Shown: positions 6,452 through 7,750 of the stretch, piece after piece
Numbering within the stretch: position 1 is the stretch's first letter
Layout: each line of letters opens with the position of its first letter
Assembly: GCA_937875885.1 (NCBI GenBank)
Contig: CALEIO010000187.1
Coordinates: forward strand, 1-7,750
Reading direction: 5' to 3'
DNA: 7,750 bases
From: an uncultured Clostridia bacterium
GTDB taxonomy: Bacteria; Bacillota; Clostridia; Oscillospirales; Acutalibacteraceae
The notes under the pieces: generated by a model
Told to the model about the DNA's origin: nothing
Database searches by the model: none
Seen by the model: only the letters and a program-made list of their open reading frames with translations
Program-made: the position numbers and the translations under genes

Positions 6452-6805
6452 ATGGATTATCTCAACGCATTCTGGGTGGGCGGTCTTATCTGCCTTGTCG
6501 CACAAGTGCTCATCGACTTTACAAAGCTTACTCCCGCAAGGATTCTTACAGGCTGTGTGGTGTTAGGTGTTGTGCTTTCTGCCATTGGTTTGTACGACCC
6601 TCTGGCTGACTTTGCAGGAGCAGGTGCTTCTGTGCCCCTTTCGGGATTCGGACACCTTATGGCAGAGGGTGTAAGGTCGGAAATAGATGCAAAGGGTGCT
6701 ATGGGCATCATTACAGGGGGCATTTCCTCTGCCGCTGCAGGAATCACAGCCGCAATTGTTCTGGGCGTTATTGCATCCCTTGTGGGCAAATCCCGCTTAA
6801 AATGA
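6452..6805 (+). CDS. spoVAE: Stage V sporulation protein AE (SpoVAE)
   Basis: This hydrophobic protein of 117 residues is the usual length for SpoVAE. It carries the family's recognisable stretches: FWVGGLICLVAQVLIDFTKL then TPARIL (8-32), GLYDPLADFAGAGASVPLSG then FGHLMAEGV (46-74) and GAMGIITGGISSAAAGITAA (82-101). Membrane segments are likely at about 7-22, 30-48 and 84-112. SpoVA proteins form the inner-membrane channel that brings Ca-dipicolinate into the forespore and releases it in germination; SpoVAC, SpoVAD and SpoVAE are the conserved core. The ATG has AAAAGGAG (6435-6442) 9 bases ahead. Neither spoVAC nor spoVAD is adjacent: upstream is the divergent ABC operon and downstream is a UPF0371 gene. 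That is unusual, since these genes are normally in one operon. Its presence indicates a spore former or a descendant of one. Confidence 0.9.
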   Translation: MDYLNAFWVGGLICLVAQVLIDFTKLTPARILTGCVVLGVVLSAIGLYDPLADFAGAGASVPLSGFGHLMAEGVRSEIDAKGAMGIITGGISSAAAGITAAIVLGVIASLVGKSRLK

Positions 6806-6857
6806 CAACTCCCCGTTATTTACAACCGAAGTTATACCGGGCAACTTAAAATTACCC

Positions 6858-6886
6858 TTGAAATGACATCGGCTTAGTTGTATAAT
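6858..6886 (+). promoter_or_regulatory. Sigma-A promoter for the UPF0371/DUF1846 gene
   Basis: TTGAAA (6858-6863), a 17-base spacer and a perfect TATAAT (6881-6886) form a strong promoter. Transcription would start near 6893, giving a leader of about 37 bases that contains AAGGGG (6917-6922) ahead of the ATG. No clear terminator separates spoVAE from this promoter, so some read-through is possible. Confidence 0.8.
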
Positions 6887-6929
6887 AAAGTTTAGGTTAT
6901 TTATTAAGTAATCATTAAGGGGTATTCTT

Positions 6930-7750
6930 ATGATGGTCAAAGGATTTGACAACAACAAATATTTGCAGATGCAGTCTGAATGCATCAACGAACGCATTGC
7001 ACAGTTTGGCGGCAAACTCTACCTTGAGTTCGGTGGCAAACTCTATGACGACAACCACGCTTCCCGAGTGCTTCCCGGCTTTGAGCCTGACAGTAAGCTC
7101 AAGATGCTTATGCAGCTTAAGGACAAGGCTGAAATTGTAATCATAATCAATGCAGGCGACATCGAGAAAAACAAAGTCCGCGGAGATCTTGGCATTACTT
7201 ATGACCTGGACACTTTAAGACTCATTGACGTTTTCCGCAGAGTTGGCCTTTACGTAGGCAGCGTCGTGCTTACCTGCTATGCAAACCAGCCCTCTGCAAA
7301 CAAATTCCAGAAACGTCTGGAGGAACTGGGTGTTAAGGTTTACCGCCACTATCCCATCCCCGGCTACCCTGCCGACATCGACCTTATCGTAAGCGACGAG
7401 GGTCTGGGCAAGAATGAATACATCGAAACAGAAAAAGAGCTTGTTATCATTACAGCTCCCGGTCCCGGTTCAGGCAAGATGGCTACCTGCCTTTCTCAGC
7501 TTTACCACGACCACAAGCGCGGTATTCAGGCAGGCTATGCAAAATTCGAGACCTTCCCCATCTGGAATCTTCCTCTCAACCATCCCGTTAACCTTGCCTA
7601 CGAGGCGGCGACTGCCGACCTCAACGATATGAATATGATCGACCCCTTCCATCTTGATGCTTACGGCAAGACTGCTGTAAACTATAACCGTGACGTTGAG
7701 ATATTCCCCGTGCTCAAAGCAATGCTTGAAAAGATCCAGGGAAGCTCACC
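6930..7750 (+). CDS. UPF0371 / DUF1846 family protein, N-terminal 273 residues, cut by the window edge
   Basis: The reading frame is open from the ATG at 6930 to the edge of the window. Family members are about 500 residues, so roughly half is visible. The match is clear along the whole stretch: [38 protein letters not shown] then [11 protein letters not shown] (26-56), [16 protein letters not shown] (77-92), [18 protein letters not shown] (141-158) and [20 protein letters not shown] (227-246). Residues 176-184, APGPGSGKM, form a glycine-rich loop that resembles a nucleotide-binding P-loop but departs from Walker A (Pro at the first position and Met after GK). The biochemical function of the family is not known to me. 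The protein is likely cytoplasmic; there is no signal peptide or membrane segment. AAGGGG (6917-6922) lies 7 bases before the first of two adjacent ATGs; the second (6933) is an equally possible start. It has its own strong promoter, so it need not be co-regulated with spoVAE. Confidence 0.9.
   Translation, partial: MMVKGFDNNKYLQMQSECINERIAQFGGKLYLEFGGKLYDDNHASRVLPGFEPDSKLKMLMQLKDKAEIVIIINAGDIEKNKVRGDLGITYDLDTLRLIDVFRRVGLYVGSVVLTCYANQPSANKFQKRLEELGVKVYRHYPIPGYPADIDLIVSDEGLGKNEYIETEKELVIITAPGPGSGKMATCLSQLYHDHKRGIQAGYAKFETFPIWNLPLNHPVNLAYEAATADLNDMNMIDPFHLDAYGKTAVNYNRDVEIFPVLKAMLEKIQGSS

Noticed and set aside
6457..6789. Minus-strand frame of 110 codons opposite spoVAE
   Set aside because: Shadow of spoVAE; Pro/Thr/Ala-rich translation without a family match.

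Overview
The window looks like two unrelated pieces of genome joined near position 1055. The left piece (about 1-1055) reads as Bacteroidales DNA. It holds the first 42 codons of an HU-like (HU-CCDC81/SPOR type) protein and the last third of a ClpC ATPase, both on the minus strand, with a TTTG / TAnnTTTG promoter of the Bacteroidetes type. The right piece (about 1055-7750) reads as a spore-forming Clostridia-type Firmicute. It has strong AGGAGG ribosome binding sites, TTGACA/TATAAT promoters, a SpoVAE sporulation protein and a UPF0371/DUF1846 protein.

Layout. 1-127 (minus): start of the HU-like gene, running off the left edge. 231-261: hairpin terminator. 283-1056 (minus): ClpC C-terminal fragment, cut just after where its second Walker A motif should be. 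1054-1123: an intact Firmicutes-style promoter, ribosome binding site and ATG that now lead straight into the ClpC fragment. 1168-1200: terminator of the next operon. 1225-6091 (minus): four tightly packed genes, in transcription order ABC ATPase, ABC-2 permease with six membrane segments, GldG-like auxiliary protein, and DUF4340 membrane-anchored protein. 6092-6451: AT-rich divergent intergenic region with a possible sigma-G promoter. 6452-6805 (plus): spoVAE. 6858-6886: a clear sigma-A promoter. 6930 to the right edge (plus): the first 273 codons of a UPF0371/DUF1846 protein.

The four-gene cluster is the main coherent system. An ATPase and a permease form an ABC-2 type exporter, and two single-pass proteins with large outside domains are coupled to it by gene overlap. 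The ATPase, permease and GldG proteins resemble GldA, GldF and GldG of Bacteroidetes gliding, but such clusters occur in non-gliding Firmicutes and their substrate is not known to me. SpoVAE normally works with SpoVAC and SpoVAD in moving dipicolinic acid into the spore. Here it stands alone between the ABC operon and the UPF0371 gene.

I see no CRISPR array, transposase, rRNA, tRNA or phage gene. The most notable feature is the join near 1055, which I think is more likely an assembly chimera than a real transfer.
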